Notes under the pieces: model-generated
Told to the model about the DNA's origin: nothing
What the model saw: only the letters and a program-made list of their open reading frames with translations
The model's database searches: none
Made by a program: the position numbers and the translations under genes
In this document: piece after piece, positions 1 to 13,700 of the stretch
How positions within the stretch are numbered: the first letter of the stretch is position 1
How the letters are laid out: each line of letters starts with the position of its first letter
Source of the DNA: Stichopus chloronotus
Taxonomy: Eukaryota; Echinodermata; Holothuroidea; Aspidochirotida; Stichopodidae
Direction of reading: 5' to 3'
Length of the DNA stretch: 64,000 nucleotides
Assembly: GCA_021234535.1 (NCBI GenBank)
Contig: CM037836.1
Coordinates: 32,330,769-32,394,768, forward strand

Positions 1-505
1 CAAGATAGATGTAAAGTTTGCACTCATAGACCTGGCAATATTTCATAGTCCTCCGGCAGGAGGCAGGACACATGTTTCATTTGTACTCAGAGTAGTCCTG
101 GCAGGATACTTGTTTATTTTGTTCACCTGATCCTGTCATGATACATGTTAGATTCATAGTCATAAGCCTGGCAGGATACATGTTTAATTTGTACTCATGG
201 TCGTGGCAGGATGCATGTTTGTTTAATCATAATCCTCATGCAGGACATGTGTAATTTGTACTCAGATTGGTCCTGGCAAGATGTTTGTTTCTTTTGCACG
301 CCTAATCCTGGCATGATACACATTAAATTTGTACTCACAGGCCTGGCAGGATACATGTTTAACTTTTTGTACTCACTCTCGTAGCAGGATACATATTTGT
401 TTTAATCATAATTCTTATGCAGGACATATGTTTAATTTGTACTCACATTACTCCTGGCAGGATACATGTTTGTTTTGTACTCATGGCAGGATACATGTGT
501 ATGGT
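1..505. repeat. Degenerate 35-bp minisatellite at window edge
   Basis: Thirteen diverged units built around GGCAGGATACATGTTT followed by TTTGTACTCA, starting about every 34-39 bases (for example near 62, 100, 135, 169, 204, 239, 273, 311, 346, 380, 418, 457, 485). Units near 204-273 match those near 380-457 best, a five-unit higher order of roughly 180 bp. The array probably continues upstream. Confidence 0.85.
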
Positions 506-3210
506 CTCATATGTAGAGGAAGACTGCGTAGAAACATCCTTTAGTCTTTCTATTGGGTGCCTGCATGCTCCTTTAACTCAAAGTTGTTGTTTGCATAAGA
601 TAAGAACAAGTTAAGGCAACATATGATCCCCATAGTAATATTGGTGGAGTCCTTTAAAGGAAGTGATTATGGTCTTTTTGTGTTGCTCACTCTTCAATCT
701 TTCAACAGAAATAAGATACTTTTGTGATGGTAACCACTCCTGCTATGATACCTATAAGCTAAATATTTATACATGTTACTCAAGACATGAGAGCAAGGTT
801 GGATTTTCATCTTTGTTCATGCAGTTGCATTCAGACTAGTAGAGCCTACAAGTGTTTAGGCATTTATAAATGTAGCATCCAGGAAATATTAATAAACTTA
901 AGTCTGAACTAGAATTTCATTTTCAGCCTGGTAACTACTTTGAAATAGTCTGTACTCCAGCCAAAGGACAGTGATCCCTGTCTGCCACCTAGACAACACG
1001 TTTGCCTTAAGTATGTACAATGTTTGTATGAAGTATAGTTTCCACACATCTCATGGGTTTTGGCCAGCATATGAAGATCCAGATCCATCCAGCCCTCTCA
1101 CACATTTTCTCCATTTTCTCAGTTTGTAGAGATTTAAAGCATTGTAACCCTCAACAGAAAGATTCACTGACATTGCAGTTCTAATCTCAATGGTGCTGTA
1201 CTTTACAACACAAAAGGTCAGGCCATTTATCCGCCGCCATTTTGTGTGTAGACACTTCTTGTATTAAAGAAAGTTCAAATTTTCAATGTGGGCACCCCTT
1301 CTCAGCATACCTTTCCCTCAGACTGGAGGTCCACCAGTGGACAGGTCAAAGGATGTCCTACCTCTTGTGTCTCTGCACTTGGGAGCAATGCATTTAACAA
1401 TGAACAGGTTTATACAAAATTGCTTCCATGCAGTTCTCAAGGGATTTCAACAAGATAACATTGAGTATATTAGCTTTTATGAAAGAAATGAAAAGTTCAT
1501 GAGAAAAACCAAGCTAAGTTGGATTATGGATAACATTTTCCCTTTGCTCACTCAATAAATGTGTCTTCCAAGTAATGTGTGAAGACTTGATTTAGAACAC
1601 AATGTACTGAACTAGCTGTGGCCCAAACACCTACAGGTATATTGTGAATGAATGAAACATGTATTTCCACCAACCATCAAAGTGATATATTTATTACTAA
1701 ATTTTGTACATTTTAGTGCTATGTGGAAGCAGAGAAAACAGAAGTGCAGTTTGTATGAACTGTTTTCCCCAAAAAATTTTACATATATTTTAGATATAAG
1801 CTGGCCAAAGAAATGCATTATAACAATAATATAAACTGATTGTTCATTGGTCCAAGAAACCTTTCACACTTGACTTGTGTTTTCCTCAGTCTAATGTAAC
1901 ATCAAAAAAGTAAAGAAAAAACTGGTACAAACCTATGTCACTACATGTCTCAATGAAACCTTCTCCCCCCCCCCCCCCCCAACAGAATCTACTTGATTTG
2001 AGCCTCTGGAATTGGTATTGCATCCTCAAATATCAATTTTTGGTTCAGGTTAATACTTTGACTTCGGCAATTTACAAATTTGCGGATTAGTAATTTTAGG
2101 AACGTGTTCATTGCAAAAATTTATGATACCATAGTGAGAAAGACTTCTGTGCTTCTGATTTTAAGTTTCTATTACATTTTATTTCCACTGCAAATTTCTG
2201 AACTATTTTAAAGATTTTGATTGTCCTTTGGCTACCACATACAGTGTGCATGAATTAAGAATTTGACGGATATGCCCAGTGATTTCTTTTGGTCTTGAAT
2301 TATTGGTAACTTGTGTATAGCTTTTACCTAGTAAGTGCTATCCAGAAAAATGAAAATAAAAGGCTTGAGAATTAGCTCAACAATTCCTTCATCCTAATAA
2401 CTGAAAGTCCTTGCAAACTGTAACATATGTGAAGGTGATATGAATGAACAATCATTTAGATGATTATATTAGTGGAATGATAGCCCACTGATATTTTACA
2501 AAATTGGTTTCCGTCTTTTGCATTGTACTTTATGACAATTATTATCTTTTTGAGTTATTTAAGACCACTGACTACCTGTCACAGAATTTGCCAACTGCAG
2601 TACCATTAATTTCGTAATTGGTAAATTTTGGAGACTGTCCCTTGCATTACACTATAAGGATCTGGATGACATAACCACTAACAGTAAATACCATACATGA
2701 AAACAAGGAATCAGATGTAAAAAATGAATGTGACCAGTATCACTATCCGTGTTTATGAATTATGACCCTAAGTTACATACATACTGTGTACGTTTATAGT
2801 TCATCAGCTAATAGTGTCAAATGCACAGTACTTATGTAAGTAGCCCACTGATACATCAATAAACATGCTTTGGAAATCCTCCTGAAAGTGAATTTCACCT
2901 TTTCCAGCATTTTATTTTGCATGGCTCATGGTGGGTTGTGAAGATGTAGATTTAAGCAATGTTATTAATGATTGCATAACAACAATGGGATTTTGAAAAT
3001 ACTTAGAATTTGTGCTGTGTAATCGGTAACAGTCTGAATTTTACCAATGCCAATTGTACATCGATTAGCTAAAATTCCCTCGGATGCTGATATCTAAGAG
3101 ATGATAGGTGGGGCACTAATCCAAAGTTTCACCAATGTAATTATGTGAGACAAAAGTTGGCATATGTTTAAGTAGGATCAACTCTATTGTTCTGCCCATT
3201 GTAAGATATT
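506..3210. other. Non-coding stretch upstream of first seen exon
   Basis: No exon recognised on either strand. A 90-codon open frame at 1286-1558 has no recognisable family. A poly-C run of about 15 bases lies near 1966. A YY1-like GCCGCCATTTTG site lies at 1234-1245. It may be an upstream intron of the IQGAP gene or intergenic. Confidence 0.5.
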
Positions 3211-3406
3211 GTTGTGGTAATTTAAGTGCAAAGCTAAATATTCCACTATGACTTAGTAACAAATCGAAGCCTAATCAAGTGTTGTATTTTTGGGTGACTA
3301 ATGAACAATGTTGTGTTAATTCAAGTACAAAGCTTAATTTTTTACTATGACTTTCTAACAAATTGAAGCCTTACCAAATGTTGTATTTTCGGGTAACTAA
3401 ATGGAC
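3211..3406. repeat. Two-copy tandem duplication, 99-bp period
   Basis: The block starting GTTGTGGTAATTTAAGTGC at 3211 is repeated from 3310 as GTTGTGTTAATTCAAGTAC. Both continue through ACTATGACTT, a GAAGCC motif and TGTTGTATTTT, with scattered substitutions. Simple local duplication. Confidence 0.85.
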
Positions 3407-4147
3407 GTCTGGTTCCTGGCTCTAAATTTTGAGCTCGGTGCTATAGACTTTAGTAGATGGACTGGAAATTATAAAATTTACATCGTAAACATATACTTAC
3501 CCCTTGCTTTACTAATGCATACATATGGTCTTGCCCAAAATGTCATTGAAGCTAAATCTAGCACCATGCAGTCTAAGGCCTACTCTCCCCCTCGTTTGCT
3601 TTTTGCTTGAGTGAGTTTGAGTGTTTCCTGGAAATTTAAAATTTGTTCTTAGAATTAAAATAATCAAACCTAAAGGAATTAGATATAACTCTCCTCATGA
3701 CTACACAGGAGGAGTTTCACAAACGTCCTGGCTTCCAGCACCTGTCAGAAACACAAAGGTTACGTTACATTTGAATATGAAAGTTTGTACTTGGTCAATA
3801 CTGCCAGTTGCATGGATGCTACTTATGTTGCTTTCATAGGACTAAAGGTATAGGTTGCCCCTTTGATGTTTAAATTCACTTGGATTTGTTGCAATCAAAT
3901 CAAACTTATGGAAATCAGTTCACCTGGAAATGGAAATACATGAAATGAAAATGTTAGAAGGGAATACGGTTTTTATTAACTTAGTATAATAGTGGTGTAT
4001 AAATAGTGCATTTCATGGGTAATACAACATTCATGTATAGTCAATAATGGTGATGTTTTATTTGCCTCTCTTGATTGTACACAGCACAGTAGTTTTCATT
4101 GGTAATAATATTCAATCTACAGTAAAGTGTTTCTCCTAAGTATAGTG
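3407..4147. other. Non-coding, nothing recognised
   Basis: AT-rich sequence without recognised exons. Short open frames here (3401-3610 and 3621-3839) have no family signature. Confidence 0.5.
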
Positions 4148-4886
4148 TATTGACCTGGTGCATCTATGGTGTATGTTTGATTGACCTGATGCATCTACAG
4201 TTTATGTTTGATTCACATGGTGCATCTATGGTGTATGTTTGATTGACCTGATGCATCTATAGTTTATGTTTGATTCACATGGTGCATCTATGGTGTATGT
4301 TTGATTGACCTGATGCATCTATAGTGTATGTTTGATTCACATGGTGTATTTATGGTGTATGTCTGATTGACCTGATGCATCTACAGTTTATGTTTGATTC
4401 ACATGGTGCATCTATGGTGTATGTTTGATTGACCTGATGTATCTATAGTTTATGTTTGATTCACATGGTGTATCTATGGTGTATGTTTGATTGACATGAT
4501 GCTTCTGTCATATGGTGCATGTTTGATTCACATGGTGCATCTATGGTGTATGTTTGATTGACCTGATGCATCTATGGTGTATGTTTGATTCACATGGTGT
4601 ATCTATGGTGTACGTTTGATTGACCTGATGCATCTACAGTTTATGTTTGATTCACATGGTGCATCTATGGTGTATGTTTGATTGACCTGATGCATCTATA
4701 GTTTGTTTGATTGACCTGATGTAACTATGGTGTATGTTTGATTGACATGATGCTTCTAAAATATGGTGTATGTTTGACCTAGTGCATCTATGGTTTATGT
4801 TTGATTGACCTGGTGCATCTATGGTGTATGTTTGATTGACATGATGCATCTATAGCATGGTGTATGTTTGATTGACCTGGTGCATC
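4148..4886. repeat. 31-bp minisatellite with 62-bp dimer structure
   Basis: About 24 units of 31 bases, alternating between a GATTGACCTGATGCATCTA type and a GATTCACATGGTGCATCTA type, each followed by a (T/G)TATGTTT tail. The alternation gives a 62-bp higher-order unit in the left and centre; toward the right end the order breaks down with deletions. A minus-strand open frame at 4652-4849 is only this repeat translated. Confidence 0.93.
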
Positions 4887-5858
4887 AACCATGGAGCTAT
4901 AACACTGGGATGATACAGTGCACTATACTCCGTGAACACTTGTCTCTAAGCTGGCAGTTTATATGCTCACTGCTTGCACAATAATGATCTTGTTCCTGTT
5001 ATGGCTTCCAGTGTTTTTAACCTGGAAGTCAGAAGGTATTGGGGGAAGTCACTTCTTTCATCATTTATCTTGTCTCCATAAATCCCATTCTATGATGTCA
5101 CCTGATCTTCATTCAACAGCAAGTACATGTACATAGTGAAAGTTATATTGGGTTGTTATTGAAGTCTTCATTTGACTAGTGTGTAATGTAATACAGTGAT
5201 GTATTATTCATATCACATATCATCATGTACTGCAGCTCTTTCTTCCTGCTACCACAGCAATAGGTACACCCTAGGATAAAATGAACATTAGCTGTGGGTA
5301 TTTTTAGACTTGAATCAAAGTATTTTTTTTCAGAAATTTGGTCTAAAGCAGCTTGTGTTCTGTTGTCTAAACATTTGGTTACATCTGTGTCAGACGTGAA
5401 GCTTTGCTTGTCATTTTTAGCTCATACACCAAGTGTGTGAGGTATTAGAATGAGGCTGATGTCATCAACTTTTTTCAAAAGCCTTCTCTTTCTTCATTTT
5501 TTGAGATATTTGTTTGAAATTTTTTCAGTGTGTTTTTTAGGATAGATGTATTTTTTTCCACCTAATTACATTTTGACTGGCTTAATTTATAGGTGAGTTG
5601 CAATGTAGTTTTTGGAGGAAAATCTGGTTTTTGGTTGCTTTTTGCACATGGCACTGTAATTGAATGGTTTTAGCTGTAGAGCTGTTATGTGTTCACTCTA
5701 GTGAACAATAATCAAATTTTACGGTTGGGCTGGCCAACCTATCTGCCCTGTGGTTCATCAAGTCCAACTGAATTCTCACCTATCGATATCACATTCCGAT
5801 ACTAGAAATTGACATGCAAATTAAGTGAAGCATGTGACTGAGTGATCATTGTAAACTC
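4887..5858. other. Non-coding, nothing recognised
   Basis: No exon, RNA gene or clear repeat seen. T-rich stretches near 5320-5640. Confidence 0.5.
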
Positions 5859-5862
5859 TTAA

Positions 5863-6516
5863 AGTGATTGCGTGTGTACTGAAAAACCAAAAAGATAAGA
5901 TTATGTTTGACCTTAACTTTTTCTTTATTTTTAAATGTACACGCAAGGTTGTACATGAAAGGACTATGTCTTTCAATGAAGGAAAATGACAGTAACTACT
6001 CTGAAAAGCAACGGGATTGGCATGAAAACAGAAATCATATTTGAAAATTAACGGTTCTTACTATAACTGCCCACATAATGAATACGCAACAGAACAGGTC
6101 TCACTAGTGTATCAAAAACATACTACTCAAGTCGTCTCTCCTTGGTAGGTATCGGGAATTGTAGTATTTGTTAAAAGGAAACACTGTATTTACAAGTAAC
6201 CTACGAATTGAACACAACCTTGCCCGCGGCGTCAGTTATCCTGAGTTGGTAACTGAATATTCAATACTGGTATACTTCCCATTGGCTTGCTCAAAGAAGC
6301 ACACCGTTGATTTGACTGAAAACGGTCACCTACTACATTATCGTAGTCTACACTTTTTGTTGTTATGTTAGAAGAATTTGAAATCATATGGCAAAATCAA
6401 CCAACTGAAACCTATTTATTTTCCCAGATTGTCTGAATGGTGTAATGAAAGGCCTTACCAAACTTTTGGAGCTGAAATTTCAATGTTTTTAGTTTTTGCC
6501 TATGCACACAATCACT
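5863..6516. mobile_element. TTAA-flanked MITE, family 1, copy A
   Basis: 654 bases with imperfect terminal inverted repeats: left AGTGATTGCGTGTGTACTG, right the reverse complement of AGTGATTGTGTGCATAGGC, with similarity reaching about 36 bases. Perfect TTAA at 5859-5862 and 6517-6520 is the expected target duplication. No transposase reading frame, so non-autonomous. TTAA targeting fits piggyBac or Kolobok superfamilies; the termini alone do not decide. Confidence 0.88.
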
Positions 6517-6520
6517 TTAA

Positions 6521-7329
6521 GATAGGTTGATAAACAGAGTTGATTTGTTACTTCATCAACACTGCAGTGTTTTTACAATGTGTCCATTGACTTGGATTAT
6601 CTTATTACTGCCCATAGTAAAGTTTGAACTTGTACAGAGAACAGCAACAAAAAAAAAATTAGATCCAGGCAAAGCCAGCTCTGACAGGATCTAAACATTT
6701 TCCGTTGCATCCTTACATATCACGCAGCCTAAAGTAGATTTAACCTTCTCTACAGACCATAGCTAGTACACCTAATACCATTTTTCAACACCACATGTCG
6801 AAATTAATATACTACTCTGGCATATGATAATGTCATAGGCTTGATCGTGTGTCAACTAGATACTTTTTACATGTAACATTTTGTTACCTTCCAAGTACTG
6901 TACTTTCATTTTGCAAAGCCACAAACAAAGATTACCTCTGCTCAGTTCAGTGACTGCCCTAAGTTTCCACACCTATATTCCAACACACTTATGTTTCGAC
7001 ATGTACACTTTAATTCCGACAGCAGCGGCTGATCAATGCGTCATTATTACGCCGAATATCATAGCTGGGACCCAAAATGGTGCCTGATGTAATGAATGTG
7101 TTGCAACATATGACTGTCAGAACATGGGGTGTTGGAACAAAAGTGTGTCAGAAAATTGGGCTGCAACCCTCAGTTCAATTGTGTGAGCTACAGTGGCATT
7201 GCTGCACTAGTACTACTGTTATTTGCAGTAAAAACTGCACTTTTACTTTGCGTTATCTGCGCAAGCCCAGTCTTGTGTTTGTTTCCATTTTTTGAGATAT
7301 CCCTTTTCAAAGTTTGAAACAGCTCTGTC
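6521..7329. other. Non-coding, nothing recognised
   Basis: Short overlapping open frames at 6881-7317 show no family signature. Parts may be a diverged interior of the element whose right end lies at 7496. Confidence 0.4.
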
Positions 7330-7496
7330 AGTGTAACACTCCACATCATAATATGCATTTTCATCAAATTTGGAAAAGCCATATCTCAAAAACAGTCATA
7401 GATATAAACCCAAATGCCAACAGGTTTTCATTCAGGATTTCACTCTGCAACTTTTGAATAAAGCCAGCTTTTTTCTAGATACATGTGACACAGCCT
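7330..7496. mobile_element. TTAA-type element, family 2, right-end fragment
   Basis: Shares ATCAAATTT.GAA.AGCCA, AACTTTTGAATAAAG and TTTTTCTAGAT.CATGT blocks with the family-2 copy ending at 50053, and ends ACACAGCCT followed by TTAA at 7497-7500. The left end was not identified. It ends about 180 bases before exon 1. Confidence 0.7.
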
Positions 7497-7675
7497 TTAA
7501 AAGCTGACCACACATAATACACTGACACTATACATGATGTACTGTACATATCATATGTACCATTAAAGTATTTTCAGAAACACAAAACAACATCATTAAC
7601 TACTCTTAGTAATAAAATATTTGATATCTCACATTTTTGTCTTTCATGTTTTTCTTTTATATTTTTACTTGACAG

Positions 7676-7752
7676 ATATTTTATCCAGAAACAACTGACA
7701 TTTATGACAAGAAAAATATGCCCAGAATGGTGTACTGCGTACATGCACTGAG
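7676..7752 (+). CDS. IQGAP1: IQGAP exon 1 of window: CH domain
   Basis: Phase-0 start after a pyrimidine-rich acceptor ending GACAG; 25 codons plus two bases, then donor GTTGGT. Encodes the IFYPETTDIYDKKNMPR segment of the IQGAP calponin-homology domain, which binds F-actin, and reads on through VYCVHAL into the next exon. The preceding exon should end with the conserved GLPK segment and was not found between 1 and 7675. Confidence 0.96.
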
Positions 7753-10700
7753 GTTGGTAGATTTCTCTATTGTAGGCCTTCCTCAGTCAATTGTCTGTTT
7801 CTTTCTCCATATATACTCTAGGACTGTGTACGCTTGTGTGGCTAGTGTGATTCAATTGTGCTAACATTTCTGTTGGTCAGTCAGCCATGGTTGAATACCT
7901 ATCTCTTTACTGTGTGGTCCCTTTCCAGCTGTCCTTTGATTTAGGTTGATAACATTAAACTGTGTGCGTATGAGTTGCTGTATGTGTATATCTATGAGTT
8001 AGGTGTTCCTAAACAATGGAAGAACACTTGAACTCCTCCAAGTTGGTGGTGGGTTCTTCTGAAGGACATAAATTGTTTCTCATGAAAGGTAGAGATTATT
8101 TGATGCCAGCAAAGGTGTAAGGTGATAGTTGTAAACAGGATACCTCTAAAGTTAAAAGTTAAGCAACTTCATAGTTTTTGTATTAGTGCATGTATTTCCT
8201 GTTAGGTGTGAAGTATGGAAAGCAAATATTTCAACTGGCTACATATTTGATCATACAAACAAGGGTGTAGGAGTCAGTTACATGTCACCATTGTGTCAAA
8301 AGTAAGCACCTAGGTCCAGAATTAAGCTGTGTAAAATAATCTGCCACACCCACCTATTCATGCACTATTCATATGTCTCAACTTCAAAAGTGCTTCAAAA
8401 ATATTACACAATAATTCCAATGGCAACATTCCATTGACTTTATTGTATGTTAAAGAGTTTTTTGGTTTCGATGAGAATCGTAACCTTTGTAATCATGCAT
8501 GGATGTGTGTGTGTGTGTGTGTAAGGATGTGTGTGAGGGTGTAAGGGTGTATGTGTGTGTATGTATGTTTGTGACGCCCTACCTTGTAAACACGATATCT
8601 CAAGAAGGGAAGCTTGAACAGATCTCATATTTGGTATGTAGGTGTACCACATTGAGTAGAAGAAGCCTATTGTTTTTGGTGGAGGTCAAAGGTCATTTGG
8701 GGTCAACAGGGGTCAAATTGTGAAAACCTTGTAAACACGATATCTCAAGAAGGGAAGCTTGGACAGATCATATATCTGGTATGTAGGTGTACCACATTGA
8801 GTAGAACAACCCTATTGTTTTTGGTGGAGGTCAAAGGTCTCTTGAGGTCAACAAGGGTCAAACTGTGAAAACGTATGTAAACTGCGTCAATATACCTGGC
8901 ATACATAGCATGGCATTGACACCTACTCCAACGGTATCAAACTTAACAGCTAACATGTATACCAAACATTCCAGGTACACTGAGAAAGGTGGATAATACT
9001 TAGCAAAAAGTAAAGCCGTGTGAAGGAAGCAATTGATACCTGCTCGCGATCGCTCAGGTAGTCGATCAGAGAGAATGCAACTGAACTGCAAACATATTCT
9101 AACATCCACACAATGGCTTGTGCTTCATTGCCCAATGGATGGTTGCAATATACATGCTATAGTTAGAAATATGAAATTAGAATAGTCCGTGATTAGGGGT
9201 TACAGAAAATTCCAAGACACACACTTCAAGTTGTGTACACAAAAGCTGTGCACCTTGCAGGGCACATCAAACACAAATTAGCATTTTAGTAGAAAGATAA
9301 AAAACTTGGCGACAATGGAACATCAAAATAAGTAACAATGTTTGTAAGACATAAAAACAATAAAAAAAAAATTCTCTTAAGCAGATCATTGAAACCACAA
9401 TGCCTTTCTGCATTCTGGTTTATGATTAGATTTCCTATTGACAATTGTCACATGACATTTTGTTGATTGTTGATCTGATTGGTATACTGCATCACAATAT
9501 TGTCAAAGTGAATGCTTCAAAATGTTAACATTTTATGGTTTTACAGTAGTTAAAGTACTTTGCAGGTTGAAGGGTTAAAAAAAAAATCTGTATTTTGCAA
9601 ATGTATTTTTGACATTCCACCAGTTGCTTTGTGCTTGTATTTATTTCTTGTTTAATGTTAACCATTGTCAAATGTACATCCCAGTGTTGTGTTATTGCAA
9701 GCATATATTTTGGGCTTTCATCATACTGCTGGTCACATGTGAGAAACTCATTGGCTCTGCACCTGACAATGGCTGATTATAAAAAGATCTTTAAACATTC
9801 TATCAGAACACCATTTATGTACTCGTGAATGGGATAATATTGTAGTTGTTGAGTTAGCTGCCAAAATCATGTAGGTGACCGTATGACTTTCTTTGTGGCT
9901 TTAATTGTGGATGCAATGATATTCTTTTATGTTCTTATGTTCGCTAATTTCAAAGAATGCTGTGAAATATTTACCTTGTTTTGGAAGTGCATCAGTAACA
10001 CTATGGCTGGCTGTGGATAGGTAATATCATCTTCCAGCGAACTGTAAAATTCTCTAAGTATTTGGTATGTCCCAGAGGATTTCAGAAGCAAGTGAAATTT
10101 CACCTTAAAAATGTCTTGTTAGTTACCATACTTCAAAACATGCCACAGAGATGAAATATAATCTCAGATCTCTGGTCACTAATGAGGTGATGCTGGAATT
10201 CCATCTCAGATGAAATTTTCCAGGTTGACATCTAGCAAGTGCATGTGGGTGGAATGAGTGTGAATATTCAGTTCGCTATTGCTATACCTGTGGCTTGCAT
10301 GGTGCCTCTGTACAGTTGAGTCAATGACTTCTCAGCTAGCCATTGCTATACCTGTGGCAATTATGGCTAGTTAGCTAATTTTATCAAACTGGCAAATTTA
10401 GCAAACTATTCATACATAAATTGATATCATGGAATATTAAATTACCAAATGAATGTATTTTTTCCCATACTAATAGTAGCCTTCTGCACATGTTTTATCT
10501 CTTTCAGTTTGTATCTCTTTAAGCTGGGCATTGCTCCACAAATTCAAGATCTCTATGGCAAAGTGGAGTTCACAGGTATTAATGTCTTCAGTCCATTCGT
10601 TTTCATTCTTGGAATTGATTGTTTGAATGACTAATTTATTTAGTGATGTAAAAACTGAACAAACTTGTTGGGATTTTAGTTATGGAAGGTGTGTTGGGAA

Positions 10701-13700
10701 ATGGGTTAGAAGTATTTTTCTAGATTTACAGCTATACCAGGGTTTTCATTAGTTGCTGTACTCTCTGTGAGTTTCAAATTCTGTCACAACTCTGCCAAGA
10801 TAAATGCATAATTTCATGTAATGTTTCACCTTAATTTGATGTTGAGTTTGGTTCATCTTGTCTACATTGGGAAGTATTTGAAAACTCACAGAAACCTTGT
10901 TGACAGATAGTTGAACAAACTATTTGAAATGTTATTTCCTGAACCTCTCTTATCCGCAAAGTTATCTTAACTCAGTTTGTCACTGTCTAAGCAGAATTAT
11001 TGATTTGTGAGCAGAAAATAATTTTCATGGTTTGTCACTAAGGCCCTTACAGTAGAATATTCAACTAGAGTAGATTCTCACACAGTTAATTGACGTTCTT
11101 CTCAATTGAAACATTTTGTTTTAAACACTCATTGCATCATCATTGCGTCAGTGAAATGGTATATTAAATCACTCTAATAAATAGGAATGAAGAATAGTGC
11201 TTTAATGAATAAAGCAAATTATTCATAAATATTATGTTCAACAGTATCTACTAAGTTCTAAAGTTTATGTATCTCTAAACAGAAATAGTGTTTACACAGG
11301 TAAAAAATCGGGAACTCGGTGTCAATGTTCAAACCCGTTGGGTACCCGGGTACCGGAAAATTTACTGTGCTACAAAACTTTGCTAATCAACCAGCAACTT
11401 ATAATCCAACTCTGTAGATTGTATAACGTTAATATAGCCTCAGTAAAGCAGGGTTTCTCCTTCTGTTTTGACTTCCTGCCTTACCAAATCTCCCTGTAAT
11501 TTTTATCTTGGAAACACCATTTATTCATCATTTTGCTTCATTTGCGAATGTATAATTTTCATTCTAATTAATGGTGCAACGTTTTGTGGAGACAGTCAAT
11601 GTATACGTCGCCATACGGTGATCACAGTTTGTGCACAAAAACTATGTACACAGGCACAGTACTATGGTATTTCACACTACAGCTACAGCGAGAAAATCCC
11701 TATTGATAACTCAATGGGATTTGTTTGTTGCTAATTTTCAGTGGGCTCTGCCCACATTTAGTGGTCTAGGCAACAAAAACAGTAGTAAAGATGAGTGTAA
11801 AAAAAAAGTGGGGGCAGGAGAATATGAGAAAGAAAAACAACTAGCAGCAATTTCTATTAACATTATTTAGGTAGAAAACAGCAACGATCATGACTCTCAG
11901 AAATAGTAAAACTGCGTTGACTGTGGGCTATATATATGCTATGATGGTTTAGAACCGGGTAGTGAAATGAGACCAGAGTAGCTACATGATGGGCGGGTAA
12001 CTGGGTTTTTGGGTAACTCGTGCAAACACTAAACAGAAATGAGCAAAAGATATTGTATTGAACAACTGAAGCTGATATATTGGTATAATATCAACAAAGA
12101 AGTGTCTTGTTTAATAAATTCTTCTGGAATGATTAAGTTGGTAATAGAAGTGTTGTATCAAAAACAATTGTGTTGTTTGCAAGTAATAACTATAAATTGG
12201 AATGAAAAGAAGAACAGACAATAATGAAAGATTGATCATGCTGGACTGTTTATTAACTGTAGTATAATGCACGATTGAAGTTAAATGCAAATGAAAGCGC
12301 ACCCAAGTGCATCCTGCGTTAGCATTAACCCCTGAGAGTGCATTATCCTCATTAATGCACAGGTCCAATTTGATTAAGCTTGTCCATTCATATAAGAAAA
12401 GATTTTGATAAAAGAAGATGAAAGGGAAAGAAAATTTGCATTTGTAAATAACCCCATTCAATTGAATACAAACCCAGAGAAGAAGTAAACAAGATTCACA
12501 ACATGTCAACAATGTTGGTGCGCCATAGACAAAGTACCAGCATTGTTTTGTGTATTAGATAGCAGATGACAAAACACTGTCAATCTATGTTTTATTTTAT
12601 TCCACTCATGATTTTACTCTTTAGTCAACTTTGTTTAATCTGTAGGATAATGCATCTGACTTGAATGAGCCAGTTGGAGTCTAGGAGTCTTCTGAAGTAT
12701 GTGTGAACAAAGAATAATAGTTGCGAATAAATTGACAAAAAGAAACAAAACAGCCTTTTAATTTCTATATTCTTGTATTGTTTGGGAGGAATTCCTATTA
12801 ACTTTTAATTAATTTTGCATGCCTGAGTTAATATGAGAAGTATCATTACCAGAAATAAAAGATAAAAACAGAAAAAAAAAAACTTTTTTTCTTGCAACAT
12901 TTCCAATGGACTGTAGATGAAGTTAAAATGGAGATGGAAACAAACAATGACAACAAATGGAACAATTCACTCTCTATTGTAGATAGGTTATAAGTATAAC
13001 CTTGGTCATTACTTGGACAAATTCATATCATGACCATTACAACTCTTTGAAAGTGTAACATAGTGTGTATCACTGTATGATATTTAACTTCATCCAAGTT
13101 TATGAAACACGGGCCTAAAAGTCCTCTCTACTTTTACTAGTAAAATGTCCCAACACTACACGAAATAGTTAGATGAAGGTTAAAGCTGGAACAGTGTCTG
13201 AAAATCTAATTGTTTGCTTTTGGTGAGGGTGATATGTTTCTCTGTGAGAATTCTAATTCTTCTTAACACATAACAAGAAATTTTAAAAATGAAATAACCC
13301 TGTCAGGAATGCATTTGTGTGACTGGCTAAAAAAAAACAAAAGGAAAAGAATCCATTCTTATGAAAGATTTTTATGTTATCTCTCTGCTTAGAGGAAGAA
13401 ATTAGTGCCATGCAGCAAGAACTGGATAAATATGGCATCCAGATGCCAGCCTTCAGCAAGATTGGAGGAATATTGGCTAATGAGGTTAGTCTTCATACAA
13501 GCTGTTTTGCTCTTATCATGCAAATTTGATATTTTTGTTCATTTCTAGGATCATACAAAGCATTGTTTATTCCATGAACGTAAATTTTCAGATATGTTGA
13601 GAAACACATTTAGAGTAAACCAAACACTCTTTTAAAAGGACTGAAAGTTCAAAATTCAATGCAGGGCTCTGAGTGATTTTGAGATGACCTCTTCTGTGCC

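Noticed and set aside
1286..1558. 90-codon plus-strand open frame upstream of the IQGAP exons
   Set aside because: No match to the missing CH-domain exons or to any family I recognise.
4652..4849. Minus-strand repetitive His/Asn/Ser open frame
   Set aside because: Translation of the 31-bp minisatellite.
1..7675. Earlier CH-domain exons of IQGAP
   Set aside because: Searched by eye for the EAKRWM, GVYLAKLG and RHTDN-type segments on the plus strand; none seen, so these exons are taken to lie upstream.
12111..12512. 133-codon minus-strand open frame in intron 2
   Set aside because: Leu/Ile/Tyr-rich composition typical of AT-rich noncoding sequence; no family signature, no splice support.
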